Source: Mesostigma viride (lineage: Eukaryota; Streptophyta; Mesostigmatophyceae; Mesostigmatales; Mesostigmataceae). From it: DNA of 64,000 bases. The stretch covers positions 1-64,000 of the forward strand of contig RPFO01002048.1 in NCBI GenBank assembly GCA_009746045.1, read 5' to 3'. The notes below the pieces were generated by a model. The model searched no databases and was not told the origin of the DNA. It worked only from the letters and a program-made list of their open reading frames with translations. A program made the translations under genes and the position numbers. Below are positions 1-15,000 of this stretch, in pieces (within the stretch, counting starts at the first letter, position 1; each line of letters starts with the position of its first letter).

Positions 1-3000
1 TCCTGTGTTCCCCTTCACTTCCTGTGTTCCCTTTTCACTTCCTGTGTTCCACTTCCTGTGTTCCCCTTTCACTTCCTGTGTTCCCCTTTCACTTCCTGTG
101 TTCCTTTTCACTTCCTGTGTTCCCCTTTCACTTCCTGTGTTCCCTTTTCACTTCCTGTGTTCCCCTTTCACTTCCTGTGTTCCCCTTTCACTTCCTGTGT
201 TCCCTTTCACTTCCTGTGTTCCCTTTCACTTCCTGTGTTCCCCTTTCACTTCCTGTGTTCCCTTTCACTTCCTGTGTTCCCCTTTCACTTCCTGTGTTCC
301 CTTTCACTTCCTGTGTTCCCTTTCACTTCCTGTGTTCCCCTTTCACTTCCTGTGTTCCCCTTTCACTTCCTGTGTTCCCCTTTCACTTCCTGTGTTCCCT
401 TTCACTTCCTGTGTTCCCCTTTCACTTCCTGTGTTCCCTTTCACTTCCTGTGTTCCCCTTTCACTTCCTGTGTTCCTTTTCACTTCCTGTGTTCCCTTTC
501 ACTTCCTGTGTTCCCTTTCACTTCCTGTGTTCCCTTTCACTTCCTGTGTTCCCCTTTCACTTCCTGTGTTCCCCTTTCACTTCCTGTGTTCCCCTTTCAC
601 TTCCTGTGTTCCCTTTCACTTCCTGTGTTCCCCTTTCACTTCCTGTGTTCCCCTTTCACTTCCGTGTTCCCCTTTCACTTCCTGTGTTCCCTTTCACTTC
701 CTGTGTTCCCCTTTCACTTCCTGTGTTCCCCTTTTCACTTCCTGTGTTCCCCTTTCACTTCCTGTGTTCCCTTTCACTTCCTGTGTTCCCCTTTCACTTC
801 CTGTGTTCCCCTTTCACTTCCTGTGTTCCCTTTCACTTCCTGTGTTCCCTTTCACTTCCTGTGTTCCCCTTTCACTTCCTGTGTTCCCCTTTCACTTCCT
901 GTGTTCCCCTTTCACTTCCTGTGTTCCCTTTTCACTTCCTGTGTTCCCTTTCACTTCCTGTGTTCCCTTTCACTTCCTGTGTTCCCTTTCACTTCCTGTG
1001 TTCCCTTTCACTTCCTGTGTTCCCCTTTCACTTCCTGTGTTCCCTTTTCACTTCCTGTGTTCCCTTTCACTTCCTGTGTTCCCCTTTCACTTCCTGTGTT
1101 CCCTTTTCACTTCCTGTGTTCCCTTTTCACTTCCTGTGTTCCCTTTTCACTTCCTGTGTTCCCCTTTCACTTCCTGTGTTCCCCTTTCACTTCCTGTGTT
1201 CCCCTTTCACTTCCTGTGTTCCCTTTCACTTCCTGTGTTCCCTTTCACTTCCTGTGTTCCCTTTTCACTTCCTGTGTTCCCTTTCACTTCCTGTGTTCCC
1301 CTTTCACTTCCTGTGTTCCCCTTTCACTTCCTGTGTTCCCCTTTCACTTCCTGTGTTCCCTTTTCACTTCCTGTGTTCCCCTTTCACTTCCTGTGTTCCC
1401 CTTTCACTTCCTGTGTTCCCTTTCACTTCCTGTGTTCCCCTTTCACTTCCTGTGTTCCCTTTCACTTCCTGTGTTCCCTTTCACTTCCTGTGTTCCCTTT
1501 TCACTTCCTGTGTTCCCCTTTCACTTCCTGTGTTCCCTTTCACTTCCTGTGTTCCCCTTTCACTTCCTGTGTTCCCTTTTCACTTCCTGTGTTCCCCTTT
1601 CACTTCCTGTGTTCCCTTTCACTTCCTGTGTTCCCTTTCACTTCCTGTGTTCCCCTTTCACTTCCTGTGTTCCCCTTTCACTTCCTGTGTTCCCCTTTCA
1701 CTTCCTGTGTTCCCTTTCACTTCCTGTGTTCCCCTTTCACTTCTGTGTTCCCCTTTCACTTCCTGTGTTCCCTTTCACTTCCTGTGTTCCCCTTTCACTT
1801 CCTGTGTTCCCTTTCACTTCCTGTGTTCCCTTTCACTTCCTGTGTTCCCTTTCACTTCCTGTGTTCCCTTTCACTTCCTGTGTTCCCCTTTCACTTCCTG
1901 TGTTCCCTTTCACTTCCTGTGTTCCCTTTTCACTTCCTGTGTTCCCTTTCACTTCCTGTGTTCCCCTTTCACTTCCTGTGTTCCCCTTTCACTTCCTGTG
2001 TTCCCCTTTCACTTCCTGTGTTCCCTTTTCACTTCCTGTGTTCCCCTTTCACTTCCTGTGTTCCCTTTCACTTCCTGTGTTCCCTTTCACTTCCTGTGTT
2101 CCCTTTCACTTCCTGTGTTCCCTTTCACTTCCTGTGTTCCCTTTTCACTTCCTGTGTTCCCTTTCACTTCCTGTGTTCCCTTTTCACTTCCTGTGTTCCC
2201 CTTTCACTTCCTGTGTTCCCTTTCACTTCCTGTGTTCCCCTTTCACTTCCTGTGTTCCCCTTTCACTTCCTGTGTTCCCCTTTCACTTCCTGTGTTCCCC
2301 TTTTCACTTCCTGTGTTCCCTTTCACTTCCTGTGTTCCCTTTCACTTCCTGTGTTCCCTTTCACTTCCTGTGTTCCCTTTTCACTTCCTGTGTTCCCTTT
2401 CACTTCCTGTGTTCCCTTTTCACTTCCTGTGTTCCCCTTTCACTTCCTGTGTTCCCTTTCACTTCCTGTGTTCCCCTTTCACTTCCTGTGTTCCCTTTTC
2501 ACTTCCTGTGTTCCCTTTCACTTCCTGTGTTCCCCTTTCACTTCCTGTGTTCCCTTTCACTTCCTGTGTTCCCTTTTCACTTCCTGTGTTCCCTTTCACT
2601 TCCTGTGTTCCCTTTCACTTCCTGTGTTCCCCTTTCACTTCCTGTGTTCCCTTTTCACTTCCTGTGTTCCCCTTTCACTTCCTGTGTTCCCTTTTCACTT
2701 CCTGTGTTCCCCTTTCACTTCCTGTGTTCCCCTTTCACTTCCTGTGTTCCCTTTCACTTCCTGTGTTCCCCTTTCACTTCCTGTGTTCCCTTTCACTTCC
2801 TGTGTTCCCTTTCACTTCCTGTGTTCCCTTTCACTTCCTGTGTTCCCCTTTCACTTCCTGTGTTCCCTTTCACTTCCTGTGTTCCCCTTTCACTTCCTGT
2901 GTTCCCCTTTCACTTCCTGTGTTCCCTTTCACTTCCTGTGTTCCCTTTCACTTCCTGTGTTCCCCTTTCACTTCCTGTGTTCCCTTTCACTTCCTGTGTT

Positions 3001-6000
3001 CCCCTTTCACTTCCTGTGTTCCCCTTTCACTTCCTGTGTTCCCCTTTCACTTCCTGTGTTCCCTTTCACTTCCTGTGTTCCCTTTTCACTTCCTGTGTTC
3101 CCTTTCACTTCCTGTGTTCCCTTTCACTTCCTGTGTTCCCCTTTCACTTCCTGTGTTCCCTTTCACTTCCTGTGTTCCCTTTCACTTCCTGTGTTCCCTT
3201 TTCACTTCCTGTGTTCCCTTTCACTTCCTGTGTTCCCCTTTCACTTCCTGTGTTCCCCTTTCACTTCCTGTGTTCCCCTTTCACTTCCTGTGTTCCCCTT
3301 TCACTTCCTGTGTTCCCCTTTCACTTCCTGTGTTCCCTTTCACTTCCTGTGTTCCCCTTTCACTTCCTGTGTTCCCCTTTCACTTCCTGTGTTCCCCTTT
3401 CACTTCCTGTGTTCCCTTTTCACTTCCTGTGTTCCCTTTCACTTCCTGTGTTCCCCTTTCACTTCCTGTGTTCCCTTTCACTTCCTGTGTTCCCTTTCAC
3501 TTCCTGTGTTCCCCTTTCACTTCCTGTGTTCCCTTTCACTTCCTGTGTTCCCCTTTCACTTCCTGTGTTCCCCTTTCACTTCCTGTGTTCCCTTTCACTT
3601 CCTGTGTTCCCCTTTCACTTCCTGTGTTCCCTTTCACTTCCTGTGTTCCCTTTCACTTCCTGTGTTCCCTTTCACTTCCTGTGTTCCCTTTCACTTCCTG
3701 TGTTCCCCTTTCACTTCCTGTGTTCCCTTTCACTTCCTGTGTTCCCCTTTTCACTTCCTGTGTTCCCTTTCACTTCCTGTGTTCCCCTTTCACTTCCTGT
3801 GTTCCCCTTTCACTTCCTGTGTTCCCTTTCACTTCCTGTGTTCCCCTTTCACTTCCTGTGTTCCCTTTCACTTCCTGTGTTCCCCTTTCACTTCCTGTGT
3901 TCCCTTTCACTTCCTGTGTTCCCTTTCACTTCCTGTGTTCCCTTTCACTTCCTGTGTTCCCCTTTCACTTCCTGTGTTCCCCTTTCACTTCCTGTGTTCC
4001 CTTTCACTTCCTGTGTTCCCTTTCACTTCCTGTGTTCCCCTTTCACTTCCTGTGTTCCCTTTCACTTCCTGTGTTCCCTTTCACTTCCTGTGTTCCCTTT
4101 CACTTCCTGTGTTCCCTTTCACTTCCTGTGTTCCCTTTCACTTCCTGTGTTCCCTTTCACTTCCTGTGTTCCCCTTTCACTTCCTGTGTTCCCCTTTCAC
4201 TTCCTGTGTTCCCTTTCACTTCCTGTGTTCCCCTTTCACTTCCTGTGTTCCCTTTCACTTCCTGTGTTCCCCTTTCACTTCCTGTGTTCCCCTTTCACTT
4301 CCTGTGTTCCCCTTTCACTTCCTGTGTTCCCCTTTCACTTCCTGTGTTCCCTTTTCACTTCCTGTGTTCCCCTTTCACTTCCTGTGTTCCCCTTTCACTT
4401 CCTGTGTTCCCTTTCACTTCCTGTGTTCCCCTTTCACTTCCTGTGTTCCCTTTCACTTCCTGTGTTCCCCTTTCACTTCCTGTGTTCCCTTTCACTTCCT
4501 GTGTTCCCTTTCACTTCCTGTGTTCCCTTTCACTTCCTGTGTTCCCCTTTCACTTCCTGTGTTCCCTTTTCACTTCCTGTGTTCCCTTTCACTTCCTGTG
4601 TTCCCCTTTCACTTCCTGTGTTCCCTTTTCACTTCCTGTGTTCCCCTTTCACTTCCTGTGTTCCCCTTTCACTTCCTGTGTTCCCCTTTCACTTCCTGTG
4701 TTCCCCTTTCACTTCCTGTGTTCCCTTTTCACTTCCTGTGTTCCCTTTCACTTCCTGTGTTCCCTTTCACTTCCTGTGTTCCCCTTTCACTTCCTGTGTT
4801 CCCTTTCACTTCCTGTGTTCCCCTTTCACTTCCTGTGTTCCCTTTTCACTTCCTGTGTTCCCTTTCACTTCCTGTGTTCCCCTTTCACTTCCTGTGTTCC
4901 CTTTCACTTCCTGTGTTCCCCTTTCACTTCCTGTGTTCCCTTTCACTTCCTGTGTTCCCTTTCACTTCCTGTGTTCCCTTTCACTTCCTGTGTTCCCCTT
5001 TCACTTCCTGTGTTCCCTTTCACTTCCTGTGTTCCCTTTCACTTCCTGTGTTCCCTTTCACTTCCTGTGTTCCCTTTCACTTCCTGTGTTCCCCTTTCAC
5101 TTCCTGTGTTCCCCTTTCACTTCCTGTGTTCCCCTTTCACTTCCTGTGTTCCCCTTTCACTTCCTGTGTTCCCTTTCACTTCCTGTGTTCCCTTTCACTT
5201 CCTGTGTTCCCCTTTCACTTCCTGTGTTCCCTTTCACTTCCTGTGTTCCCTTTCACTTCCTGTGTTCCCTTTCACTTCCTGTGTTCCCTTTCACTTCCTG
5301 TGTTCCCTTTCACTTCCTGTGTTCCCTTTCACTTCCTGTGTTCCCTTTCACTTCCTGTGTTCCCTTTCACTTCCTGTGTTCCCCTTTCACTTCCTGTGTT
5401 CCCCTTTCACTTCCTGTGTTCCCCTTTCACTTCCTGTGTTCCCTTTCACTTCCTGTGTTCCCCTTTCACTTCCTGTGTTCCCTTTCACTTCCTGTGTTCC
5501 CCTTTTCACTTCCTGTGTTCCCTTTCACTTCCTGTGTTCCCCTTTCACTTCCTGTGTTCCCTTTCACTTCCTGTGTTCCCCTTTCACTTCCTGTGTTCCC
5601 CTTTCACTTCCTGTGTTCCCTTTCACTTCCTGTGTTCCCCTTTCACTTCCTGTGTTCCCTTTCACTTCCTGTGTTCCCCTTTCACTTCCTGTGTTCCCTT
5701 TCACTTCCTGTGTTCCCTTTCACTTCCTGTGTTCCCTTTCACTTCCTGTGTTCCCTTTCACTTCCTGTGTTCCCTTTCACTTCCTGTGTTCCCTTTTCAC
5801 TTCCTGTGTTCCCCTTTCACTTCCTGTGTTCCCCTTTCACTTCCTGTGTTCCCTTTCACTTCCTGTGTTCCCCTTTCACTTCCTGTGTTCCCTTTCACTT
5901 CCTGTGTTCCCCTTTCACTTCCTGTGTTCCCTTTCACTTCCTGTGTTCCCTTTCACTTCCTGTGTTCCCCTTTCACTTCCTGTGTTCCCTTTCACTTCCT

Positions 6001-9000
6001 GTGTTCCCCTTTCACTTCCTGTGTTCCCCTTTCACTTCCTGTGTTCCCTTTCACTTCCTGTGTTCCCCTTTCACTTCCTGTGTTCCCTTTCACTTCCTGT
6101 GTTCCCCTTTCACTTCCTGTGTTCCCTTTCACTTCCTGTGTTCCCTTTCACTTCCTGTGTTCCCTTTCACTTCCTGTGTTCCCCTTTCACTTCCTGTGTT
6201 CCCTTTCACTTCCTGTGTTCCCCTTTCACTTCCTGTGTTCCCCTTTCACTTCCTGTGTTCCCTTTCACTTCCTGTGTTCCCTTTCACTTCCTGTGTTCCC
6301 TTTCACTTCCTGTGTTCCCTTTCACTTCCTGTGTTCCCCTTTCACTTCCTGTGTTCCCCTTTCACTTCCTGTGTTCCCCTTTCACTTCCTGTGTTCCCTT
6401 TCACTTCCTGTGTTCCCCTTTCACTTCCTGTGTTCCCTTTTCACTTCCTGTGTTCCCTTTCACTTCCTGTGTTCCCCTTTCACTTCCTGTGTTCCCCTTT
6501 CACTTCCTGTGTTCCCCTTTCACTTCCTGTGTTCCCTTTCACTTCCTGTGTTCCCCTTTCACTTCCTGTGTTCCCTTTCACTTCCTGTGTTCCCTTTCAC
6601 TTCCTGTGTTCCCCTTTCACTTCCTGTGTTCCCCTTTCACTTCCTGTGTTCCCTTTTCACTTCCTGTGTTCCCCTTTCACTTCCTGTGTTCCCTTTCACT
6701 TCCTGTGTTCCCCTTTCACTTCCTGTGTTCCCTTTTCACTTCCTGTGTTCCCCTTTCACTTCCTGTGTTCCCTTTCACTTCCTGTGTTCCCCTTTCACTT
6801 CCTGTGTTCCCCTTTCACTTCCTGTGTTCCCCTTTCACTTCCTGTGTTCCCCTTTCACTTCCTGTGTTCCCCTTTCACTTCCTGTGTTCCCTTTCACTTC
6901 CTGTGTTCCCCTTTCACTTCCTGTGTTCCCTTTCACTTCCTGTGTTCCCTTTCACTTCCTGTGTTCCCTTTCACTTCCTGTGTTCCCCTTTCACTTCCTG
7001 TGTTCCCTTTCACTTCCTGTGTTCCCTTTCACTTCCTGTGTTCCCCTTTCACTTCCTGTGTTCCCTTTCACTTCCTGTGTTCCCTTTCACTTCCTGTGTT
7101 CCCTTTCACTTCCTGTGTTCCCTTTTCACTTCCTGTGTTCCCCTTTCACTTCCTGTGTTCCCCTTTCACTTCCTGTGTTCCCTTTCACTTCCTGTGTTCC
7201 CTTTCACTTCCTGTGTTCCCCTTTCACTTCCTGTGTTCCCCTTTCACTTCCTGTGTTCCCCTTTCACTTCCTGTGTTCCCCTTTCACTTCCTGTGTTCCC
7301 TTTCACTTCCTGTGTTCCCCTTTCACTTCCTGTGTTCCCCTTTCACTTCCTGTGTTCCCCTTTCACTTCCTGTGTTCCCCTTTCACTTCCTGTGTTCCCT
7401 TTCACTTCCTGTGTTCCCTTTCACTTCCTGTGTTCCCCTTTCACTTCCTGTGTTCCCCTTTCACTTCCTGTGTTCCCCTTTCACTTCCTGTGTTCCCCTT
7501 TCACTTCCTGTGTTCCCCTTTCACTTCCTGTGTTCCCCTTTCACTTCCTGTGTTCCCTTTCACTTCCTGTGTTCCCCTTTCACTTCCTGTGTTCCCCTTT
7601 CACTTCCTGTGTTCCCCTTTCACTTCCTGTGTTCCCCTTTCACTTCCTGTGTTCCCTTTTCACTTCCTGTGTTCCCCTTTCACTTCCTGTGTTCCCCTTT
7701 CACTTCCTGTGTTCCCCTTTCACTTCCTGTGTTCCCTTTCACTTCCTGTGTTCCCCTTTCACTTCCTGTGTTCCCTTTCACTTCCTGTGTTCCCCTTTCA
7801 CTTCCTGTGTTCCCTTTCACTTCCTGTGTTCCCCTTTCACTTCCTGTGTTCCCTTTCACTTCCTGTGTTCCCCTTTCACTTCCTGTGTTCCCCTTTCACT
7901 TCCTGTGTTCCCCTTTCACTTCCTGTGTTCCCCTTTCACTTCCTGTGTTCCCTTTCACTTCCTGTGTTCCCCTTTCACTTCCTGTGTTCCCTTTCACTTC
8001 CTGTGTTCCCCTTTCACTTCCTGTGTTCCCCTTTCACTTCCTGTGTTCCCTTTCACTTCCTGTGTTCCCTTTCACTTCCTGTGTTCCCCTTTCACTTCCT
8101 GTGTTCCCCTTTCACTTCCTGTGTTCCCCTTTCACTTCCTGTGTTCCCTTTCACTTCCTGTGTTCCCCTTTCACTTCCTGTGTTCCCTTTCACTTCCTGT
8201 GTTCCCTTTCACTTCCTGTGTTCCCTTTTCACTTCCTGTGTTCCCCTTTCACTTCCTGTGTTCCCTTTTCACTTCCTGTGTTCCCTTTCACTTCCTGTGT
8301 TCCCCTTTCACTTCCTGTGTTCCCTTTCACTTCCTGTGTTCCCTTTCACTTCCTGTGTTCCCTTTCACTTCCTGTGTTCCCTTTCACTTCCTGTGTTCCC
8401 TTTCACTTCCTGTGTTCCCTTTCACTTCCTGTGTTCCCCTTTCACTTCCTGTGTTCCCCTTTCACTTCCTGTGTTCCCTTTCACTTCCTGTGTTCCCCTT
8501 TCACTTCCTGTGTTCCCTTTCACTTCCTGTGTTCCCCTTTCACTTCCTGTGTTCCCCTTTCACTTCCTGTGTTCCCCTTTCACTTCCTGTGTTCCCTTTC
8601 ACTTCCTGTGTTCCCCTTTCACTTCCTGTGTTCCCCTTTCACTTCCTGTGTTCCCCTTTCACTTCCTGTGTTCCCTTTCACTTCCTGTGTTCCCTTTTCA
8701 CTTCCTGTGTTCCCCTTTCACTTCCTGTGTTCCCTTTCACTTCCTGTGTTCCCTTTCACTTCCTGTGTTCCCCTTTCACTTCCTGTGTTCCCCTTTCACT
8801 TCCTGTGTTCCCCTTTCACTTCCTGTGTTCCCTTTCACTTCCTGTGTTCCCTTTCACTTCCTGTGTTCCCTTTCACTTCCTGTGTTCCCCTTTCACTTCC
8901 TGTGTTCCCCTTTCACTTCCTGTGTTCCCTTTTCACTTCCTGTGTTCCCCTTTCACTTCCTGTGTTCCCTTTTCACTTCCTGTGTTCCCCTTTCACTTCC

Positions 9001-12000
9001 TGTGTTCCCTTTCACTTCCTGTGTTCCCCTTTCACTTCCTGTGTTCCCCTTTCACTTCCTGTGTTCCCCTTTCACTTCCTGTGTTCCCCTTTCACTTCCT
9101 GTGTTCCCCTTTCACTTCCTGTGTTCCCTTTTCACTTCCTGTGTTCCCCTTTCACTTCCTGTGTTCCCCTTTCACTTCCTGTGTTCCCTTTCACTTCCTG
9201 TGTTCCCTTTTCACTTCCTGTGTTCCCCTTTCACTTCCTGTGTTCCCTTTCACTTCCTGTGTTCCCTTTCACTTCCTGTGTTCCCCTTTCACTTCCTGTG
9301 TTCCCCTTTCACTTCCTGTGTTCCCCTTTCACTTCCTGTGTTCCCCTTTCACTTCCTGTGTTCCCTTTCACTTCCTGTGTTCCCTTTCACTTCCTGTGTT
9401 CCCTTTCACTTCCTGTGTTCCCCTTTCACTTCCTGTGTTCCCTTTCACTTCCTGTGTTCCCCTTTCACTTCCTGTGTTCCCTTTCACTTCCTGTGTTCCC
9501 CTTTCACTTCCTGTGTTCCCCTTTCACTTCCTGTGTTCCCCTTTCACTTCCTGTGTTCCCCTTTCACTTCCTGTGTTCCCCTTTCACTTCCTGTGTTCCC
9601 TTTCACTTCCTGTGTTCCCTTTCACTTCCTGTGTTCCCCTTTCACTTCCTGTGTTCCCCTTTCACTTCCTGTGTTCCCCTTTCACTTCCTGTGTTCCCCT
9701 TTCACTTCCTGTGTTCCCTTTCACTTCCTGTGTTCCCTTTCACTTCCTGTGTTCCCTTTCACTTCCTGTGTTCCCCTTTCACTTCCTGTGTTCCCCTTTC
9801 ACTTCCTGTGTTCCCTTTCACTTCCTGTGTTCCCCTTTCACTTCCTGTGTTCCCCTTTCACTTCCTGTGTTCCCCTTTCACTTCCTGTGTTCCCTTTCAC
9901 TTCCTGTGTTCCCCTTTCACTTCCTGTGTTCCCCTTTCACTTCCTGTGTTCCCCTTTCACTTCCTGTGTTCCCCTTTCACTTCCTGTGTTCCCCTTTCAC
10001 TTCCTGTGTTCCCCTTTCACTTCCTGTGTTCCCCTTTCACTTCCTGTGTTCCCCTTTCACTTCCTGTGTTCCCCTTTCACTTCCTGTGTTCCCTTTCACT
10101 TCCTGTGTTCCCCTTTCACTTCCTGTGTTCCCCTTTCACTTCCTGTGTTCCCCTTTCACTTCCTGTGTTCCCCTTTCACTTCCTGTGTTCCCCTTTCACT
10201 TCCTGTGTTCCCCTTTCACTTCCTGTGTTCCCCTTTCACTTCCTGTGTTCCCTTTCACTTCCTGTGTTCCCCTTTCACTTCCTGTGTTCCCCTTTCACTT
10301 CCTGTGTTCCCCTTTCACTTCCTGTGTTCCCCTTTCACTTCCTGTGTTCCCCTTTCACTTCCTGTGTTCCCTTTCACTTCCTGTGTTCCCCTTTCACTTC
10401 CTGTGTTCCCTTTCACTTCCTGTGTTCCCTTTCACTTCCTGTGTTCCCTTTCACTTCCTGTGTTCCCCTTTCACTTCCTGTGTTCCCCTTTCACTTCCTG
10501 TGTTCCCCTTTCACTTCCTGTGTTCCCCTTTCACTTCCTGTGTTCCCCTTTCACTTCCTGTGTTCCCTTTCACTTCCTGTGTTCCCCTTTCACTTCCTGT
10601 GTTCCCTTTTCACTTCCTGTGTTCCCCTTTCACTTCCTGTGTTCCCTTTCACTTCCTGTGTTCCCCTTTCACTTCCTGTGTTCCCCTTTCACTTCCTGTG
10701 TTCCCTTTCACTTCCTGTGTTCCCCTTTCACTTCCTGTGTTCCCTTTCACTTCCTGTGTTCCCCTTTCACTTCCTGTGTTCCCCTTTCACTTCCTGTGTT
10801 CCCCTTTCACTTCCTGTGTTCCCTTTCACTTCCTGTGTTCCCCTTTCACTTCCTGTGTTCCCCTTTCACTTCCTGTGTTCCCTTTCACTTCCTGTGTTCC
10901 CCTTTCACTTCCTGTGTTCCCCTTTCACTTCCTGTGTTCCCTTTCACTTCCTGTGTTCCCCTTTCACTTCCTGTGTTCCCCTTTCACTTCCTGTGTTCCC
11001 CTTTCACTTCCTGTGTTCCCTTTCACTTCCTGTGTTCCCCTTTCACTTCCTGTGTTCCCCTTTCACTTCCTGTGTTCCCCTTTCACTTCCTGTGTTCCCT
11101 TTCACTTCCTGTGTTCCCTTTCACTTCCTGTGTTCCCCTTTCACTTCCTGTGTTCCCCTTTCACTTCCTGTGTTCCCTTTCACTTCCTGTGTTCCCTTTC
11201 ACTTCCTGTGTTCCCCTTTCACTTCCTGTGTTCCCTTTCACTTCCTGTGTTCCCCTTTCACTTCCTGTGTTCCCCTTTCACTTCCTGTGTTCCCCTTTCA
11301 CTTCCTGTGTTCCCCTTTCACTTCCTGTGTTCCCCTTTCACTTCCTGTGTTCCCCTTTCACTTCCTGTGTTCCCTTTTCACTTCCTGTGTTCCCCTTTCA
11401 CTTCCTGTGTTCCCTTTCACTTCCTGTGTTCCCCTTTCACTTCCTGTGTTCCCCTTTCACTTCCTGTGTTCCCTTTCACTTCCTGTGTTCCCTTTCACTT
11501 CCTGTGTTCCCCTTTCACTTCCTGTGTTCCCCTTTCACTTCCTGTGTTCCCTTTCACTTCCTGTGTTCCCCTTTCACTTCCTGTGTTCCCTTTCACTTCC
11601 TGTGTTCCCTTTCACTTCCTGTGTTCCCTTTCACTTCCTGTGTTCCCTTTCACTTCCTGTGTTCCCCTTTCACTTCCTGTGTTCCCCTTTCACTTCCTGT
11701 GTTCCCCTTTCACTTCCTGTGTTCCCTTTCACTTCCTGTGTTCCCTTTCACTTCCTGTGTTCCCTTTCACTTCCTGTGTTCCCTTTTCACTTCCTGTGTT
11801 CCCTTTCACTTCCTGTGTTCCCCTTTCACTTCCTGTGTTCCCTTTCACTTCCTGTGTTCCCCTTTCACTTCCTGTGTTCCCCTTTCACTTCCTGTGTTCC
11901 CCTTTCACTTCCTGTGTTCCCCTTTCACTTCCTGTGTTCCCCTTTCACTTCCTGTGTTCCCTTTCACTTCCTGTGTTCCCCTTTCACTTCCTGTGTTCCC

Positions 12001-15000
12001 TTTCACTTCCTGTGTTCCCCTTTCACTTCCTGTGTTCCCTTTCACTTCCTGTGTTCCCCTTTCACTTCCTGTGTTCCCTTTCACTTCCTGTGTTCCCCTT
12101 TCACTTCCTGTGTTCCCCTTTCACTTCCTGTGTTCCCTTTCACTTCCTGTGTTCCCCTTTCACTTCCTGTGTTCCCTTTCACTTCCTGTGTTCCCTTTCA
12201 CTTCCTGTGTTCCCTTTCACTTCCTGTGTTCCCCTTTCACTTCCTGTGTTCCCTTTCACTTCCTGTGTTCCCTTTCACTTCCTGTGTTCCCTTTTCACTT
12301 CCTGTGTTCCCCTTTCACTTCCTGTGTTCCCTTTCACTTCCTGTGTTCCCCTTTCACTTCCTGTGTTCCCCTTTCACTTCCTGTGTTCCCTTTCACTTCC
12401 TGTGTTCCCCTTTCACTTCCTGTGTTCCCTTTCACTTCCTGTGTTCCCTTTCACTTCCTGTGTTCCCCTTTCACTTCCTGTGTTCCCTTTCACTTCCTGT
12501 GTTCCCTTTCACTTCCTGTGTTCCCCTTTCACTTCCTGTGTTCCCTTTCACTTCCTGTGTTCCCCTTTCACTTCCTGTGTTCCCCTTTCACTTCCTGTGT
12601 TCCCCTTTCACTTCCTGTGTTCCCCTTTCACTTCCTGTGTTCCCCTTTCACTTCCTGTGTTCCCCTTTCACTTCCTGTGTTCCCCTTTCACTTCCTGTGT
12701 TCCCCTTTCACTTCCTGTGTTCCCTTTCACTTCCTGTGTTCCCCTTTCACTTCCTGTGTTCCCTTTCACTTCCTGTGTTCCCCTTTCACTTCCTGTGTTC
12801 CCTTTCACTTCCTGTGTTCCCTTTCACTTCCTGTGTTCCCTTTCACTTCCTGTGTTCCCTTTCACTTCCTGTGTTCCCTTTCACTTCCTGTGTTCCCCTT
12901 TCACTTCCTGTGTTCCCCTTTCACTTCCTGTGTTCCCCTTTCACTTCCTGTGTTCCCCTTTCACTTCCTGTGTTCCCCTTTCACTTCCTGTGTTCCCCTT
13001 TCACTTCCTGTGTTCCCTTTTCACTTCCTGTGTTCCCTTTCACTTCCTGTGTTCCCCTTTCACTTCCTGTGTTCCCCTTTCACTTCCTGTGTTCCCTTTC
13101 ACTTCCTGTGTTCCCCTTTCACTTCCTGTGTTCCCTTTCACTTCCTGTGTTCCCTTTCACTTCCTGTGTTCCCTTTCACTTCCTGTGTTCCCTTTCACTT
13201 CCTGTGTTCCCTTTCACTTCCTGTGTTCCCTTTCACTTCCTGTGTTCCCTTTCACTTCCTGTGTTCCCCTTTCACTTCCTGTGTTCCCCTTTCACTTCCT
13301 GTGTTCCCCTTTCACTTCCTGTGTTCCCCTTTCACTTCCTGTGTTCCCCTTTCACTTCCTGTGTTCCCCTTTCACTTCCTGTGTTCCCTTTCACTTCCTG
13401 TGTTCCCCTTTCACTTCCTGTGTTCCCTTTTCACTTCCTGTGTTCCCTTTCACTTCCTGTGTTCCCTTTCACTTCCTGTGTTCCCTTTCACTTCCTGTGT
13501 TCCCCTTTCACTTCCTGTGTTCCCCTTTCACTTCCTGTGTTCCCCTTTCACTTCCTGTGTTCCCTTTTCACTTCCTGTGTTCCCCTTTCACTTCCTGTGT
13601 TCCCTTTCACTTCCTGTGTTCCCCTTTCACTTCCTGTGTTCCCCTTTCACTTCCTGTGTTCCCCTTTCACTTCCTGTGTTCCCCTTTCACTTCCTGTGTT
13701 CCCTTTCACTTCCTGTGTTCCCCTTTCACTTCCTGTGTTCCCCTTTCACTTCCTGTGTTCCCTTTCACTTCCTGTGTTCCCCTTTCACTTCCTGTGTTCC
13801 CCTTTCACTTCCTGTGTTCCCCTTTCACTTCCTGTGTTCCCCTTTCACTTCCTGTGTTCCCCTTTCACTTCCTGTGTTCCCCTTTCACTTCCTGTGTTCC
13901 CTTTCACTTCCTGTGTTCCCCTTTCACTTCCTGTGTTCCCTTTTCACTTCCTGTGTTCCCCTTTCACTTCCTGTGTTCCCCTTTCACTTCCTGTGTTCCC
14001 CTTTCACTTCCTGTGTTCCCTTTCACTTCCTGTGTTCCCCTTTCACTTCCTGTGTTCCCCTTTCACTTCCTGTGTTCCCTTTCACTTCCTGTGTTCCCCT
14101 TTCACTTCCTGTGTTCCCCTTTCACTTCCTGTGTTCCCTTTCACTTCCTGTGTTCCCTTTTCACTTCCTGTGTTCCCTTTTCACTTCCTGTGTTCCCTTT
14201 TCACTTCCTGTGTTCCCCTTTCACTTCCTGTGTTCCCCTTTCACTTCCTGTGTTCCCCTTTCACTTCCTGTGTTCCCTTTTCACTTCCTGTGTTCCCCTT
14301 TCACTTCCTGTGTTCCCCTTTCACTTCCTGTGTTCCCTTTCACTTCCTGTGTTCCCTTTTCACTTCCTGTGTTCCCTTTTCACTTCCTGTGTTCCCCTTT
14401 CACTTCCTGTGTTCCCCTTTCACTTCCTGTGTTCCCCTTTCACTTCCTGTGTTCCCTTTTCACTTCCTGTGTTCCCCTTTCACTTCCTGTGTTCCCCTTT
14501 CACTTCCTGTGTTCCCTTTCACTTCCTGTGTTCCCTTTTCACTTCCTGTGTTCCCCTTTCACTTCCTGTGTTCCCCTTTCACTTCCTGTGTTCCCCTTTC
14601 ACTTCCTGTGTTCCCTTTCACTTCCTGTGTTCCCTTTTCACTTCCTGTGTTCCCCTTTCACTTCCTGTGTTCCCCTTTCACTTCCTGTGTTCCCCTTTCA
14701 CTTCCTGTGTTCCCCTTTCACTTCCTGTGTTCCCCTTTCACTTCCTGTGTTCCCCTTTCACTTCCTGTGTTCCCCTTTCACTTCCTGTGTTCCCTTTTCA
14801 CTTCCTGTGTTCCCCTTTCACTTCCTGTGTTCCCCTTTCACTTCCTGTGTTCCCTTTCACTTCCTGTGTTCCCTTTTCACTTCCTGTGTTCCCCTTTCAC
14901 TTCCTGTGTTCCCCTTTCACTTCCTGTGTTCCCCTTTCACTTCCTGTGTTCCCCTTTCACTTCCTGTGTTCCCCTTTCACTTCCTGTGTTCCCCTTTCAC